Of a stretch of 64,000 nucleotides of DNA, positions 35,843 to 47,428 are shown piece after piece. Location: NCBI GenBank assembly GCA_033239525.1, contig BSYO01000020.1:5147892-5211891 (forward strand), read 5' to 3'. Below the pieces are notes generated by a model that saw only the letters and a program-made list of their open reading frames with translations, was not told the DNA's origin and did not search any database. This DNA comes from Nepenthes gracilis. Lineage: Eukaryota > Streptophyta > Magnoliopsida > Caryophyllales > Nepenthaceae. How positions within the stretch are numbered: position 1 is the stretch's first letter; every line of letters begins with the position of its first letter. The position numbers and the translations under genes were made by a program.

Positions 35843-36851
35843 AACAATCAATTAATTTCAAAGAGATAACTAAACTTGCATAACAATGAATCACACATGA
35901 TGCTACTACAGCACAAACAATCAACATCAAAAGCAATTCTTCAGGACCCAAACAGACACCAAAGATAACAAAACTTGGATGAACAGGAAAAGTGAAGTGT
36001 AGATACAATTCCCCATTCTAGGCCTTGAAGCGAGGAAATATAAGTTCTGATCCTTCTACTTTCTACTTTGGGAATGTTCCAAAGGAAATAAGTATTCCAA
36101 TGCACAAGGTTCACAAACTATCGGTGGGGTGGTAAATTTTGAGTAGTCAAAAATATTCAATATAAAGTACAGCTTAATAAATTCTTCAACGAGGAATGTT
36201 ATTTCAGCAATTAAAGCAAACAAAATTTAAATTCAAAGGCAATCAGATAATAACAGTAACTTAGAACAAAAAATTAGGTCACAACTTTAGCACATAACAA
36301 AGGAGGACAATTTCAACCAGCAGAAGCAAATATAAAATTTTCATTTCAATTCCTTCCAATTTTCTTAGCTTTGGAGTGTGGCGTGCACATCAGACTGATG
36401 TGTATCATTTATCTTTTTAAAAACAACAGGTATGACTCTTATGGCTATTCTATTATGGCGATATGCCAACTCTTTGAGGCAGATATAGGCACATAGCACA
36501 TATGTACCCATACATGTTTTTGACTTTAGATGTCTAAACTCAAATTCATATGCATGTGTCCAGGTTTGAATTATTTCAAAAGCCTGATTGTCACTTGAGT
36601 TTTTCTTCTTTCTTACACAAGATGTGGGGGGAAATAATGAGAATAAATCCCAGGTAAATGGGCAGTTCACTAACAGGTTACTTTTAATTCCTCAACCATC
36701 ATTTGAACTCGATGATAACCAAAAGAAAATTCACCACCTAGCAATGAAACCAGAAGCATGCATGCAAATTAAGATAACTTGTGGCTCCTGGAAAATAAAA
36801 TTTTATTCTTTTCCCGATTCAGGAACTGAGATTTCATTAAGAATAATTTAC
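35843..36851. other. Non-coding DNA between two host-gene fragments
   Basis: Intron-like AT-rich sequence. I looked for later UPF0496 exons on the plus strand and later NOL10 exons on the minus strand and found neither. Short ORFs at 36365-36670 and 36588-36905 have no domain signal. Confidence 0.45.
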
Positions 36852-38344
36852 AGTATCCGGATCCCAAATCCTAACAATATGATTATCAGTAGTAATCAAT
36901 TTTGAGTGCACAGAATTCAGACTGTGATGCCACTTAATATCCAATATTGCACTTCCATACCTGTCAAAATTGATAAGATTAGAGATAAGCAACGCTGAGA
37001 TAGATATGTAGTAAGTTTGAGAACTATTTTTTCAGAGAAGCAACTCAAACCATCAGGCTTACATATGATCCTTGACTTTAATAGGACTAGAAAAACACAG
37101 ATCATAGAGCAGGACTTGAGTATCCAATAAAAATGATAAGCCGATATTTTCACACACAAACTATAGCAAAAAGATTTAAATGCACATGATATCTCAGAGT
37201 GTTAATATCATCACGATATCATACCATTCCTGCACTACTTCCAACAGCCATCAGGACCCCCCCACCCCCCATCTTCATTAAATTCTATTGCAGTTACCTC
37301 CTAACAATTTCAGCAAATATGATTAGAGTATATTTCATCATTCCAAGAACTCTCCCACACTAGGGACAAGTGGAAGAAAGCAATCCAGCCAAAAGAAAAA
37401 AAAAAAAGGACTATTATAGAAACTAATAGAAAAATGTACAGTTTTGGCATTCTGTACTCAAATGTTAAACACCGATTTTAAGAGTTAATCAAAAACAACC
37501 TGCTGGGACTTAATAAACTAACAGTACTTAAAAAAAAATGAAGAACTATTACAGTTTCACTAAAATGAAGAGAATGGACAAAAACAAGTGCCTCAGAGAT
37601 TATGTAAATAACCTAAAGAATATCTAGTCAAAAGAGAAACAGAAGGAGAAGGATCACCCCAAAAATGAATAGGCCATTTACATTCAATTTTTATCACATC
37701 TGATCTGAAATTTTAATAGTCAATACTCAAGAGTTAATGTGCTTACTTATGCTGAAAAAGGTGTTTGTTTGCACATAGAAAAAAGTAGTGGGAAAAAGTC
37801 TTAGGTGATTGTATGAGAAAAGGTGAAGGAGAGATCAACAAGAGGTTTAAAATGAGGTTTGGAGTTTGGTAAGAGCTACTTGTGGGTACTAAAAAAAAGA
37901 CTTCTGACAAAAGCAACCCATTTGTAAAGGTGCTGAAAAAGTTCTTGCGGGCCATAATCCTATTATTATCTGCAAATAAACATGGCCATAGCCCTCTATA
38001 TAGACACACCCACTTGATTCTGTTGGTATGCATAAAAATGTTTCATGTCAATGGGTTGGGTTAAATGTAGTACCTGTTTCATGTCAGTAGGTTGGGTGAA
38101 ACTGCCTTGATTCTATCAATCAACGATCTCATTCTCATGTCAAAGCGCTCCACAGCTCCATCCTCACCACCAGAAGCAACTAATCCATGAAGTTTGTTGT
38201 ATTCAAAAATAAAAATTTTTAGATTCGCAAAATACTAAGATCAAAACAAATGCTGGGAAAGGGAATCATGGTCACAGAATCCACTAACCTTCGAGACACT
38301 ATTAAGGGCCGGAGATTGTGTGCTTAGTGGGGAGAGAAATCTTC
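36852..38344 (-). pseudogene. NOL10/ENP2-type WD-repeat gene, internal exons
   Basis: Five exon-like blocks on the minus strand match plant nucleolar protein 10 in order. 38344-38289: RFLSPLSTQSPALNSVSK, donor GTTAGT. About 38204-38074: KLHGLVASGGEDGAVERFD, donor CAG/GTA. 37300-37225: acceptor TTGTTAG, EVTAIEFNEDGG then LMAVGSSAGM. 37114-37063: LLYDLCFSSPIKVKDHM, donor GTAAGC. 36960-36852: YGSAILDIKWHHSLN, KLITTDNHIVRIWDPD, donor GTAAAT. NOL10 acts in nucleolar ribosome (40S) assembly. Breaks: a G-run frameshift in the third block, a frame change near 38110 and no AG acceptor at 38204. Both the N-terminal exons and all exons after the WD core are missing, so this is a non-functional internal fragment. 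Confidence 0.78.
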
Positions 38345-38990
38345 CTTGTGAAGAAAAGAAGGATCACATTTCACAATACTTAGAGGCAATGACAATGTGA
38401 ATGTAAAAAACAACCAAAAATTTGAAAATGAAGCATAGCATAATCAGTTTTCTCTTTCTTAAAGATAAATGACCCCAATGCTTCATTTTGATCAAAGAAA
38501 ATATGACTGAAAAGAGAAAAAAAAACATTACAGCAATAGTATTCTCAGTGTTTGGAAAGTATAAAAAATCAAAAGAAAGAAAATTTAACAAAAATTTGAA
38601 TATAAACAATATGTATGAAGCTACGATGGAAATTCATTTTTGATATACCTCACTCCGACTCTCCTCTTCACAATCTGCATCCATCAGAAAACTCTCCCTC
38701 TCCCTCCATTTCCTCGCCCCCAACTCACTCTTGTCCGACTTCTCCAGTTCTCTCTCACTCATTAATGGCATTCAAACACATTTTCTGACATTTATACCTA
38801 AAAATTCCTTCACTGGCTCCGATGCAGCTGCTAGCATCATTGCCAAACAGATGTCACTAGATGACCGTTTTCCTGGAGGTCTCTATCTCAAATAAATTAT
38901 TAGATGTTGATTTCAGATCATCTATTTGCTACCTTGGGCAAAAGGGTTAAGTTGTATTGTCAATTCCAAGGATATGCCCAGTCCCCAGGA
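38345..38990. other. Non-coding gap with a CT-rich block
   Basis: No NOL10 N-terminal exon was found here. A CT-rich stretch at 38655-38765 reads on the minus strand as an open, charged segment (MSERELEKSDKSELGARKW) ending at a GTATAT donor-like site. I do not recognise it; it may be an exon of another fragment or chance. Confidence 0.35.
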
Positions 38991-40170
38991 GTTCACTGTA
39001 GTATACATCTAAAGTTCCCCAAACACATTCATTTAACCGAATAAAAAATGATCAATCTAACAAGAAAAGTAGATGTCACAAACTAGAGGGGGATTAGTTC
39101 CGCAATTGACTTTATTCCTGATCCTCGAGACCACTACTATAGGCTGTGCTCTCAGCCCTTGGGAGAGTCTGCTATACCTTTCAAGCCAAATATGATGATG
39201 CACAGCGGCTGCATCAATATGTTACCTCTAATCCGCAGGCTTGCTTTTCCCTTGAACTGCTTTCATGAACCAATTAAACCATGCTTACAATTCCTTCAGA
39301 TTCCCTCAGAGGTCACCCTATTTATATTTCATGAACTACTTGCTTTGAGATCTCACAGAAAAAGAACAAGGCGTCACTAGTCTCCCTACTGCTTCTACAA
39401 AAGCTACAAAAGGAATCAGTCATTACTCCCATTTCTTCAATCTGGCAACCTGTTCTTAGCCTATTTTTCAAAGTGAGTTGAAGAATATATTTTATCCAAT
39501 ACCATTTGCCTCTATATCACTGTCTCCATGAGAAGCAAGGAAGCTATATGCTACTTCAAGTCAAAAATTTCCATAGTAATCACTTTTAACTGTGGCCATC
39601 TATATCTGCAGCAGGCAAAAACAAATTTCACACCTGCAGAAGACCAGACCAGATCCATGGCGCAAACTGTTTGACTTGTATTACTCCCTGATCCCAAACT
39701 CTATCTTTGTGCTAAAACCCAAATATGTTTAAAAATTGCCATATTTCAGCTCTTCAAACCAGTACAACCGTATTGTTCTTAAATCAAGCTTCATCACAAC
39801 CAGTGCCTTCAATTTTGAGTTGCCCTTGAACGTAGAAAAACTTGCATAAGCCCTCAATTTTTTCCACCTCAAGTTTTTGGCAAAAGAAACATCTGTGGTC
39901 AATAATCAGTACATATTTAGGCTAACAACACTGTTTTCACCAGCAACAATCTCCCTCTATATGGTGGAAATCTAAAGGTCCAGCTACTAATCATATCAGT
40001 AATTTTATCATGCACCTGAAACTGCATTACAGTAATTCCAGTAGTTGATAGTTGAACTCCCAGACATCTAATTTGAAGCTCACGTTCCACAAAACCCAGC
40101 AACTGGATACACTGTATCATCTCTTCAATACCCCCAGCAATGAGGACAATGCTCCTTTTGTGGGAATAGG
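38991..40170 (-). pseudogene. LINE retrotransposon, 3' part of ORF2
   Basis: Minus-strand pieces of a plant non-LTR reverse transcriptase. At about 40165-39917: IVLIAGGIEEMIQCIQLLGF, then CLGVQLSTTGITVMQFQ and WTFRFPPYRGRLLLVKTVLL, the usual motif after the palm. At about 39480-39340: LKNRLRTGCQIEEMGVM and CSFCRSSRETSDALFFFCE, the C-terminal zinc-finger domain (zf-RVT) with its CX2C and a late Cys. The middle is frame-broken. The 5' part (endonuclease and palm) is absent, as is common for LINE insertions that stop early. The 3' end is approximate and I see no clear poly-A tail. Confidence 0.72.
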
Positions 40171-40722
40171 AACCTAATCAGTTGACTGATACCATACAGA
40201 TTGAAGGGGTAAACACTGAATGGTGAACACTCACAACAACATTAATTTATCAACAGATCAAGGAAAACACTACACCTTCCTTTCTCAACAGTACAGCTAG
40301 TACAATGTACTAAATTCTTTGTTGGTCCACCTGGTGAGAAGCAATGGGTTAATCACCTCCAATCAAAGAATACTAAAGGCACAAAAATGAAGTTTGTGGC
40401 AAACCTGTGATAAATTTATTCTGTAAAGATCTGGCGAAGAGGCAGCACAAAGCAAGTCACAAGAGCAGCAATCATATGCAATATCTCTTCCCATCCTGCT
40501 TGAGTAAAGTAGGTTAAACTTGAACTTCTCTACATTAATTCATTGTGGCAAAGTATAACCATTCATTAATCACAAGATTCATGCAACCAATCTAACAGAG
40601 TTTGCAAGGATAGAGACAGGGACACCTCGAATAAGAATCATACAAAATATGAGGGCTAATACTCACTTTCAATAAATTAAAGGATTGAAAGCATGAGAAA
40701 ACCTGAAAAGGCCACAGCAGCT
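40171..40722. other. Unassigned DNA left of a copia LTR
   Basis: No coding signal in about 550 bp. Nothing identified. Confidence 0.4.
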
Positions 40723-40992
40723 TGTTGGGGTTCGACTTGAATACACCTGACCTGGTCGTAGTAGAAAAATCCGAACCCCCCGTCAATTGCCAGCCACCAA
40801 GAATGTGAGTACAATTAACACAAGAATGCACAACAATTTTTAATGTGAAAAGCCCTTTTCAACAATTGGAAAAAACTACGGGACAAACTCCGAAAAATTC
40901 ACTATGTAAAATCGGTTACAAAATCCCCGAAATAGAGTATTGGCAACCTACCCGCGACAAAGTAAGAAAAACAATATCCAGAATAAGGAAAC

Positions 40993-41390
40993 TGATGTAG
41001 GGAAAGGGAAAAAGTAGGGGAGAGAGACAGAGGGGTAAAGATAAAAACAGAAATTAGAGGGGTAGAAACAAGAAAGCGAAGAAACCAAGGGAAAGAGGGA
41101 AAAAAAGGTCACAATTACTTAATTGTATTCAGTTTCTTGAAACATTCATTCATTCAATGATTCAAATAATAGAGCGTAGGGTCTTTATAAAGAAAAATTC
41201 TAGGTCTAAGATAATTTGGTAACAAATTATCTATTTCTAAAAATAAAAGAAATCACGATAAAATCATGTAAATAAGAGCGAATAAAATCAAATCAGAATC
41301 TTACCCAATAAATAGAGTAAATAAAATAAAAGTCAATAAAATCGGAATCTCTTCTAATCAGATCTCTTGGAATATTTGATATCTGCATCA
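40993..41390 (-). repeat. 3' LTR of the deleted gypsy element
   Basis: 398 bp, TGATGTAGGG..CTGCATCA on the plus strand, giving matched ends TGATG/CATCA. Inside are GA-rich sequence and a CATT repeat. The adjacent internal purine run (CGAGGAGAAT, minus) is a weak polypurine tract. Confidence 0.88.
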
Positions 41391-41664
41391 ATTCTCCTCG
41401 GATGACTGGAACTCAACCCCATCGCATTAAAACTTCTCAGAGGAAACTTCACAACTGTAAGTCAGGCATGCGGTGTGCAGCGGCCGCCCACGTGACTAGA
41501 CACGTGGGAGGGGAGCCGAAATTGGACTGATCTGCTAATGTCGTCTGAAGGAACATTATTTGGTTTGAAAATGTGCAATCCTGCGGACTCTGATAGAATT
41601 GCAATGTACCTGGGTCAAACTGGTGGCATGTCTCGCAAGCAATCCAAGCAATCTCGAACTCTCT

Positions 41665-42430
41665 CTAGCTAATCCATTTGACAAGGAAGCACTGAACCAC
41701 TCCACCTCTGGGAGACATAAGCTGCTCATCTTGAATATCATTAATTTTATCGTTGTGTGTCGGGAGGGTGGAGAGTTGTGTAGGAATGGGTGGACATGCA
41801 ATATATGGTATATCTGGGGGCACATCAATGGGATCAATCGGTGGATTTACCTTTAGAAGCGAAAAATTGGGTACCATAGAAAGTAGTATAAAAATCAAAA
41901 GGAGATAGAATATCAATAACATATGCAGTTGACCCAATCGACTGTAAAATTTTAAATGAACTAGTACTACAAATATGTAATGTAGAAATGGACTCATATA
42001 AACACCGCTTTGGTCTGATCCAAACCATAACATAACCTCTGACATGGAATGCAGCATGTGTTTTATGCACATCAATTTGAAAGTGATATGAGATATGAAT
42101 TGTTGCCAAAGGCTTATTGATCTCGATGTGTATGTCATGAAGATGTGCAAAAGTTTTGGCCGTCATGGACGGACAAACATGTGGGGACATTGGGATAAGG
42201 CCTAATGGTTTTGGAAAGGCCTCGAGAACAATATCAGCAAGCACAATAGACTCGATGATAGCAATACGTTTAAATATTGTGAGACTAATAATATGTAATC
42301 CTTTTGTCTCAATGACGGCCTTTTTTCCATTGAGAGTCATCGATTTTGGAGGTAAAGGATGGATATGAATTTTTTTACCTTTATGAACAAAAGAACAGGA
42401 ATTAGAACGACCTTTGGTTGTGACATCCGA
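41665..42430 (-). pseudogene. Gypsy integrase C-terminal region fused to the post-protease linker
   Basis: The linker after protease reads CSFVHKGKKIHIHPLPPKS near 42390. ORF 42340-41834 then passes into FAHLHDIHIEINKPLATIH, VHKTHAAFHVRGYVMVWIRP and TSSFKILQSIGSTAYVIDIL, which is the integrase C-terminal (chromatin-side) domain of gypsy elements. About two thirds of pol is deleted between the two near 42250. The last part is in another frame (42150-41665), ending HHILHVHP-like. Confidence 0.75.
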
Positions 42431-42439
42431 GTCATATAG

Positions 42440-42694
42440 TCAAGGGCGCTCGAGAATGACATGACCCACGTCCATTGGTATAACGTCATACCAAATGTGA
42501 TCTTTATACTCTAAGAATTGAATGGGTACAAGATAATATTCTTTAACGGATATAAAAAATGTGTCAATCCAAGAGACACTGTATGGACTAGGGTGTGGGA
42601 CCACCTTTAACCCCAAACGAGAAATAGTGTTAGCGGAGACCGTATTGATGCAACTACCGCTACCCACGATAACCTTGCAAGCTTTCTCATTCAT
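42440..42694 (-). pseudogene. Gypsy aspartic protease domain
   Basis: Retropepsin-like ORF with ACKVIVGSGSCINTVSANTI and RLGLKVVPHPSPYSVSWID. The active-site triplet normally reads Asp-Ser/Gly-Gly; here it is Gly-Ser-Gly, so the catalytic Asp is lost. The end, VGHVILERP, matches the usual ILGRPW motif. Its job in an active element would be to cut the gag-pol polyprotein inside the particle. Confidence 0.8.
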
Positions 42695-42948
42695 TTTGAT
42701 ATAAGTGTGAAAGATAGCGTGACGATACCCATCATCAGCCTCTTTGGATTGTGTTAATATGTATCACACAATGCCCAAAAATGGTATATCAAGGAAGGAA
42801 GAACGGGAGTCTAGATTGGAGGAAGTAAGGTGAATACAGCTCAAAAATGTGTCAAGGTTATCATCATTCAAGTCACCAAACTCCTCTAACTTGGGTTCAT
42901 AGACTTGTTCTTCAAGGGGTTTCTCATTTATTTCATTTTGTCCATCAA

Positions 42949-43964
42949 TTAATAATGTTTTTTACTTAGACATTTGAAAGAAATATGCCCAAAACTTTTA
43001 CACTTGAAGCACTGTAATTGAGAATTTTTTTTCGGGACTACAACATACTTTCCTCGAGCTTCACTTGTAGAAGCAACGGTGGAAGGAGGGGTTCCTAAGA
43101 CAGATTTAGAATTGATGGTAGGAGTGTGTGATGTAGATTGATAATACGGTATCCTGATAACTAATTCAAAATCTCGGACCAAATTAAACGCATGGTCCAA
43201 AATCATAACTCCACGAAAGACAAGTTCTTTCCTAAAATCCTCGTGTATCCTTACCAGAACCTACTCAACGCCATGGCCTCATCCTCAATTATGTGATATC
43301 TCATTCGAAAATCATCGAATTGAGTCACATACTCAGTTACGAACCTATTTCCCTGTCAAAGCTCATTCCACTGGTCGAGTAAGTTACAAAGGTTGGAGCG
43401 GGGTAAATACTTCTCTTGAAGGCGTCGTTTTATTTCAGCCCAACTTCGAACAGGGACGGCCTGACGCCTCATAAGGAGGTCCTCAACACTTTCCCAATAT
43501 AATTGAGCATTTTCAGTTAACTTAAGACTAGCAAATTAAACTCTCCTATCTTCTGAAACGCCATATCATTCAAAGAAACGATCCATATCTTGAAACCAAT
43601 GAGTGAAAACTCAAAAATCTAAGCAGCCATCAAAAGTAGGGGCATCCAATCTGATATTTTTAAAGAGGTGGTCATCTGTATCCCACTCTTGATCATAGTG
43701 TGAAGGTCTGTAATTACGTTGAAGAGGGGATTGACTACCTTGTCTGCATCGGTAAGCCTTATAATGGGATGCGTTAGAGTTATCAGCATTCGATGAGTGA
43801 GGCCCTATTTCCAAAGTGGCAACTTAATTTGTGAGATCCAAATTAGTTTGACGAGTCGTTGCCAGGTCAGTTTGAATGGCCATCATGTGGTCTTGCAATT
43901 ATTGTTGGTGAGAAGCTAATTGGGCTAATTGCTGACTCGGAGTTTCAAATTGGTTAAAGTTCAT
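42949..43964 (-). pseudogene. Gypsy gag with zinc knuckle
   Basis: The ATG at 43964-43962 starts MNFNQFETPSQQLAQLASHQ. Stops interrupt it near 43900 and 43825. ORF 43814-43611 continues with WDTDDHLFKNIRLDAPTFDG, the usual gag entry motif. The capsid core (43600-43210) is frame-broken. ORF 43206-42949 ends with the CCHC knuckle CFKCKSFGHISFKC near 43010-42970. Confidence 0.78.
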
Positions 43965-45410
43965 AATTAAGTCGAGGGTATTATGAAAAATAATTCGACC
44001 ACTTCGCAAGTACATATAATACCAATACAACTAATGAGGTTGAGATCAATAAACAATTGAGACAATCCGAGTCAATTAATTTTCGTTTTTTGTTTGTGAA
44101 ATTTTGTATTGTTCAGATTATACAAACTAGTATTACTAATCTATTAAAAAGATAAAACAAGAATCAATTGCAATAAGGGTGTGTCAAATGTAAAGGTAGT
44201 GAGAGGATCTGAAAAAATTATTATTTTTTGCAATAAAATGACATACGCAGATAAAACTAAATACTATTAAGTATAAATAAAATGTAATACCTAAAAAAAT
44301 GAAATAAACACACCTGAAGATGATCTGACCCGTTTGTTTGAGACCACTTTGTGATGAGGATCTGCTATTGTCTGAATTTTATTTGTTGTGTTTTTGATTT
44401 TTTTTCTCTCTTTTTTTTTTCATGCTGCTATTTTTGCTCTCTTTTCTTTTCTTTTTGTTTTTTTGTTTTTCTTTTTCTTTCACGGGCCCTTTTTGGTTTT
44501 TTTTTTGTGCTTCTGTTTTCCTTCCTGTCCCTTGCACTCAAGCCTCAAAGCCATAGAGAGAGAGCGAAGAGGTGCGGTTGCTCAGTGCTTGCCCTCTCTT
44601 TCAAGCAGTGGCGGCGACGACGAAGATGAAAACGAATATAGAGAAGATGATGACAAGAACGAAGCTGATGAAGCAAAGACGAAGACGGAAAAGAACGAGG
44701 GCAAGGACAAAGACAGAAAATGAAGAATCGGCACACCCCGAATCGTGACTTCTCTCTCTCTCCTTTTTTTGTTTTTTTTGTGGTCTGGAGGAGAGAGGTG
44801 GCGGCTAGGGTTTGGGTCTGTTGCGGCTCGAACGTGTGTATAGGGTTTGTGTCGGTGATGGCGGTGAAGATTGGTCGCCAGGTGGTAGTCGATTAGGGTT
44901 TTAGGACGCGGCGTGGTGGTTGATTAGGGTTTAGGGGGAGGGGGCGATGTGGGCCTCGGGAGGTTTGGATAGTCATTTGGGTGTGTCTTGACTTGGTGCC
45001 GACTAGGGCAATGGTGGTCGTGGTGGTCAACGGCGGTGTGATGATGGCTTTGGTAAGTATGGTTCTCTAGCCATTGATGCGGCTGCTTTGTTCGATGGCA
45101 GCGGCTGCATCGTGATTTTTGCATCTGTGATTTTTCTCCCCTTTTTTTTCTTCAAATACTCTCACTTTGTTTTTTTTCTTTGTCACAATAAATTTTTTTT
45201 TGCTTTGTGATAGAGATGATGCTCTTACGAAAATCATTCTTTTTTTTTTTTTGTTTTGCAATATGAAGAAGAGGCAGTTGAGAAGAATTGTGGCGTGAAG
45301 GTGGATAGTGGTGCTGGTGGACTTGATGGTGTTGCTGATTGCGGGGAGTTGTGTGGCGAGTTATTGGTTGCGGGAAGGTGATGTTGCGGGAGGCAAAAGG
45401 ATAAGATTTT
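43965..45410 (-). other. Non-coding leader of the gypsy element
   Basis: About 1.4 kb between primer site and gag with T-rich runs (44390-44540, 45140-45260) and a GA-rich block at 44590-44720. ORFs across these runs on both strands are low-complexity and I do not treat them as genes. Confidence 0.55.
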
Positions 45411-45424
45411 ATCTCTAATACCAA
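45411..45424 (-). other. Primer-binding site of the gypsy element
   Basis: TTGGTATTAGAGAT on the minus strand, two bases inside the LTR edge. It is one mismatch from the initiator Met tRNA complement TGGTATCAGAG. Confidence 0.8.
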
Positions 45425-45426
45425 TT

Positions 45427-45829
45427 TGATGTAGGGAAGAAAAAAAGTAGGAAAGAGAGACAGAGGGATAGAGACAATAATAGAGATTAAGGGGGTAAAG
45501 AAAAGAAAGAGAAAAAACCAAGGGGAAGGGAAAAGAAAGTCACAATTACTTAATTGTATTTAATTTCTCAAAATATTCATTCATTCATTCATTCAATAAT
45601 TCAAATAATAGAGCATAGGGTCTTTATAAAGAGAAATTCTAGGTTTAAAATAATTTGGTAACAAATTATCTATTTCTAAAAATAAAAAAAATTACAATAA
45701 AATCATGTAAATAAAAGCGAATAAAATCAAACTTGAATCTTACCCAATAAATAAAGCAAATAAAATAAAAGCCAATAAAATCGGAATCTCTTCTAATTAG
45801 ATCTCTAGGAATATTTTATGTCCGCATCA
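45427..45829 (-). repeat. 5' LTR of the deleted gypsy element
   Basis: 403 bp, TGATGTAGGG..CCGCATCA on the plus strand; partner of 40993-41390. A CATT run has expanded here by one unit or so relative to the partner. Confidence 0.88.
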
Positions 45830-46776
45830 GAAACTCTCCTTCCCTCTTGATGCTCTTTTTCTTCTCTCCTTTCACTGGTGGTCCTCTCTACTCTCTGATT
45901 TTATAAGTGTGGTGGTGAACGACGAACGGCAAATGGTGAGGGCGTCCTTTTGCACTTTGTTTCTATTCCGTTCCACACACGGTTCACAACACTGTCTTCC
46001 AAAGCGTCTGATACGCTTTATAATGACGTCTGGCTCAAATCCCATCTGCTTACCTGGCCTGATCTTGCAGAGGATTTATCATATCAACCTTGTCATTTTA
46101 TGTGTTTTCACCAGTTCCTGTGTTTTTACAGACAGCGCATGCTCTGCCAATTTAGACGCGTGCCCTGCAAGGCTGCCACCTACTTTGTAAAGTCGCCTTC
46201 CTGCCCTGCAATTGACCTGTTCTATAAAATCGCCTATTAACTCTGAAAGTCAACTACCTACTCTACAAAGTCAACTGTTAGCTTTTCAGACAGGCCACTT
46301 TGGCCCGCCTTTGCATCAGTGGTCAGATCCACTCTGACTGCAGTCCACTCTGGCGCCCAGAGCCACTTTGGCAAATTCACCACTCCAACATTTGCCCATT
46401 CCGACAAATTACCATCCGACAATTGCCCACTCCAGCCTTTTGCTGCAGTTAGTTTGCAACACTCCAAACTTTGCACAAACCTTACACGATCATTCGATGA
46501 CACCGTTTTTCAAACTACCCACAAAAAAGTAACCAAACCCAACAAACTTCCCCTCACGACCTTGAGGGGGGAACCATTGCTTTTAACCAGCGACTGTCAT
46601 TGCTTACCTTTCGACAACTTCCCCTCAATTGGGATCTCGGTGTCGACCTCTGCAAACCTGAATGATATCTTCTTTCCCTCCACCGAGCCTAGAGTAGTCG
46701 CACTTCCCTTCGGCTTCTCTTCCGCGGTTGAATTATTCCCCCTTGGACTCCACCTCGGCCACTTCTTCCTGCCACC

Positions 46777-47012
46777 TTAACTAATGCCCCTGTTGGTCAT
46801 CTTGGCACCATCCTTGGCAACCCAAGCCTTCATCGAGTACCAACCTGATTCTCTTGCTTCCCTTGCCACAACCGATGTGCCTTTAGTGAGTTTCCATCGG
46901 CCGTTTCCAAACGCCGTCCGGAAACCTTCTTCATCAAGCTTTTTGGTTGAAATCACATTCAACCTTAAATCCAAGACATGCCTCACGCCCTTCAACACAA
47001 GCTTATTTCCGT
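46777..47012 (-). pseudogene. Copia protease end and pre-integrase fragment
   Basis: Reads NKLVLKGVRHVLDLRLNVIS then TKKLDEEGFRTAFGNGRWKL and SVVAREARES, the stretch after the protease active site in Tnt1-like copia polyproteins. It stops where GAG-pre-integrase would follow (after MTNRGIS). The right edge at about 47012 is abrupt. Confidence 0.72.
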
Positions 47013-47428
47013 TGTTTCTACATCAGCTCCAATCTTATAGCTTGGATGAGTAAGAAATAAAATTGTATCTCCTTTTTGGCTGCTGAAGTAGAATACATTG
47101 CTGCTAGTAGTTGCTGCACACAACTTTTATGGATGAAACTAATGCTTCGTGATTATGACATCACAAAGGACCATGACAATTTATTGCGATAATACAAATG
47201 CTATCAATATTTCGTAAAATCCCATGCAACACTCTCGCACAAAACACATATATTCGCCACCACTTTATTCGGGAATTTTTGGAAACTCAGGTCATAGTCC
47301 TTGAACATACTTTAACTGAATATCAACTGGCCGACATTCTTACAAAACCTTTAGATAGCCTTTGTTTTGAATCTCTTAGGAAGGCAATTGGCACTTGCTC
47401 TCCTCTGTCAGACTGTTGTGAACTTTAA
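47013..47428 (+). pseudogene. Sirevirus RNase H and pol C-terminus
   Basis: Reads CFYISSNLIAWMSKK then a TAA in place of the expected Gln at about 47057, then EYIAASSCCTQLLWMK. A frame change follows, and ORF 47198-47428 gives TYIRHHFIREFLETQVIVLE and YQLADILTKPLDSLCFESL, ending TCSPLSDCCEL. This parallels the first copy's MCSPPDE ending. Confidence 0.82.

Larger units (their letters stand above)
40993..45829 (-). mobile_element. Complete but internally deleted Ty3/gypsy element
   Basis: Two LTRs (40993-41390 and 45427-45829) are flanked outside by a perfect 5-bp duplication GAAAC (40988-40992 and 45830-45834). A primer site lies next to the right LTR, so the element runs on the minus strand. 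It has gag, zinc knuckle, protease and an integrase C-terminal domain, while reverse transcriptase, RNase H and the integrase core are absent. It is therefore non-autonomous. The LTRs differ at roughly one position in nine by eye. Confidence 0.9.
40723..47012 (-). mobile_element. Deleted copia element, split by a gypsy insertion
   Basis: The element is read on the minus strand: a protease/pre-integrase fragment (47012-46777), a polypurine-like tract CCAAGGGGGAAT at about 46746-46733, then an LTR from about 46730 to 45835 that resumes at 40992 and ends near 40723. The interruption is the complete gypsy element at 40993-45829. A minus-strand TATA box (TTATAAAATC, about 45898-45907) supports the LTR reading. 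Integrase, reverse transcriptase and RNase H are deleted. The right side is cut at about 47012 by Sirevirus sequence. Outer boundaries are approximate. Confidence 0.6.

Noticed and set aside
35600..35851. Minus-strand ORF opposite the UPF0496-type exon
   Set aside because: The plus strand matches the UPF0496 family and has consistent splice phases; the minus frame has no match I know.
38655..38765. Minus-strand charged segment (MSERELEKSDKS) as the NOL10 N-terminus
   Set aside because: It does not resemble the NOL10 start or the stretch expected before RFLSPLSTQ, so it was left unassigned.
41599..41856. Plus-strand 85-residue ORF
   Set aside because: It is the antisense shadow of the gypsy integrase C-terminal region on the minus strand.
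44351..44736. ORFs across T-rich and GA-rich runs in the gypsy leader
   Set aside because: Low-complexity Phe/Leu/Ser or Asp/Glu/Lys readings of simple sequence in the untranslated leader.
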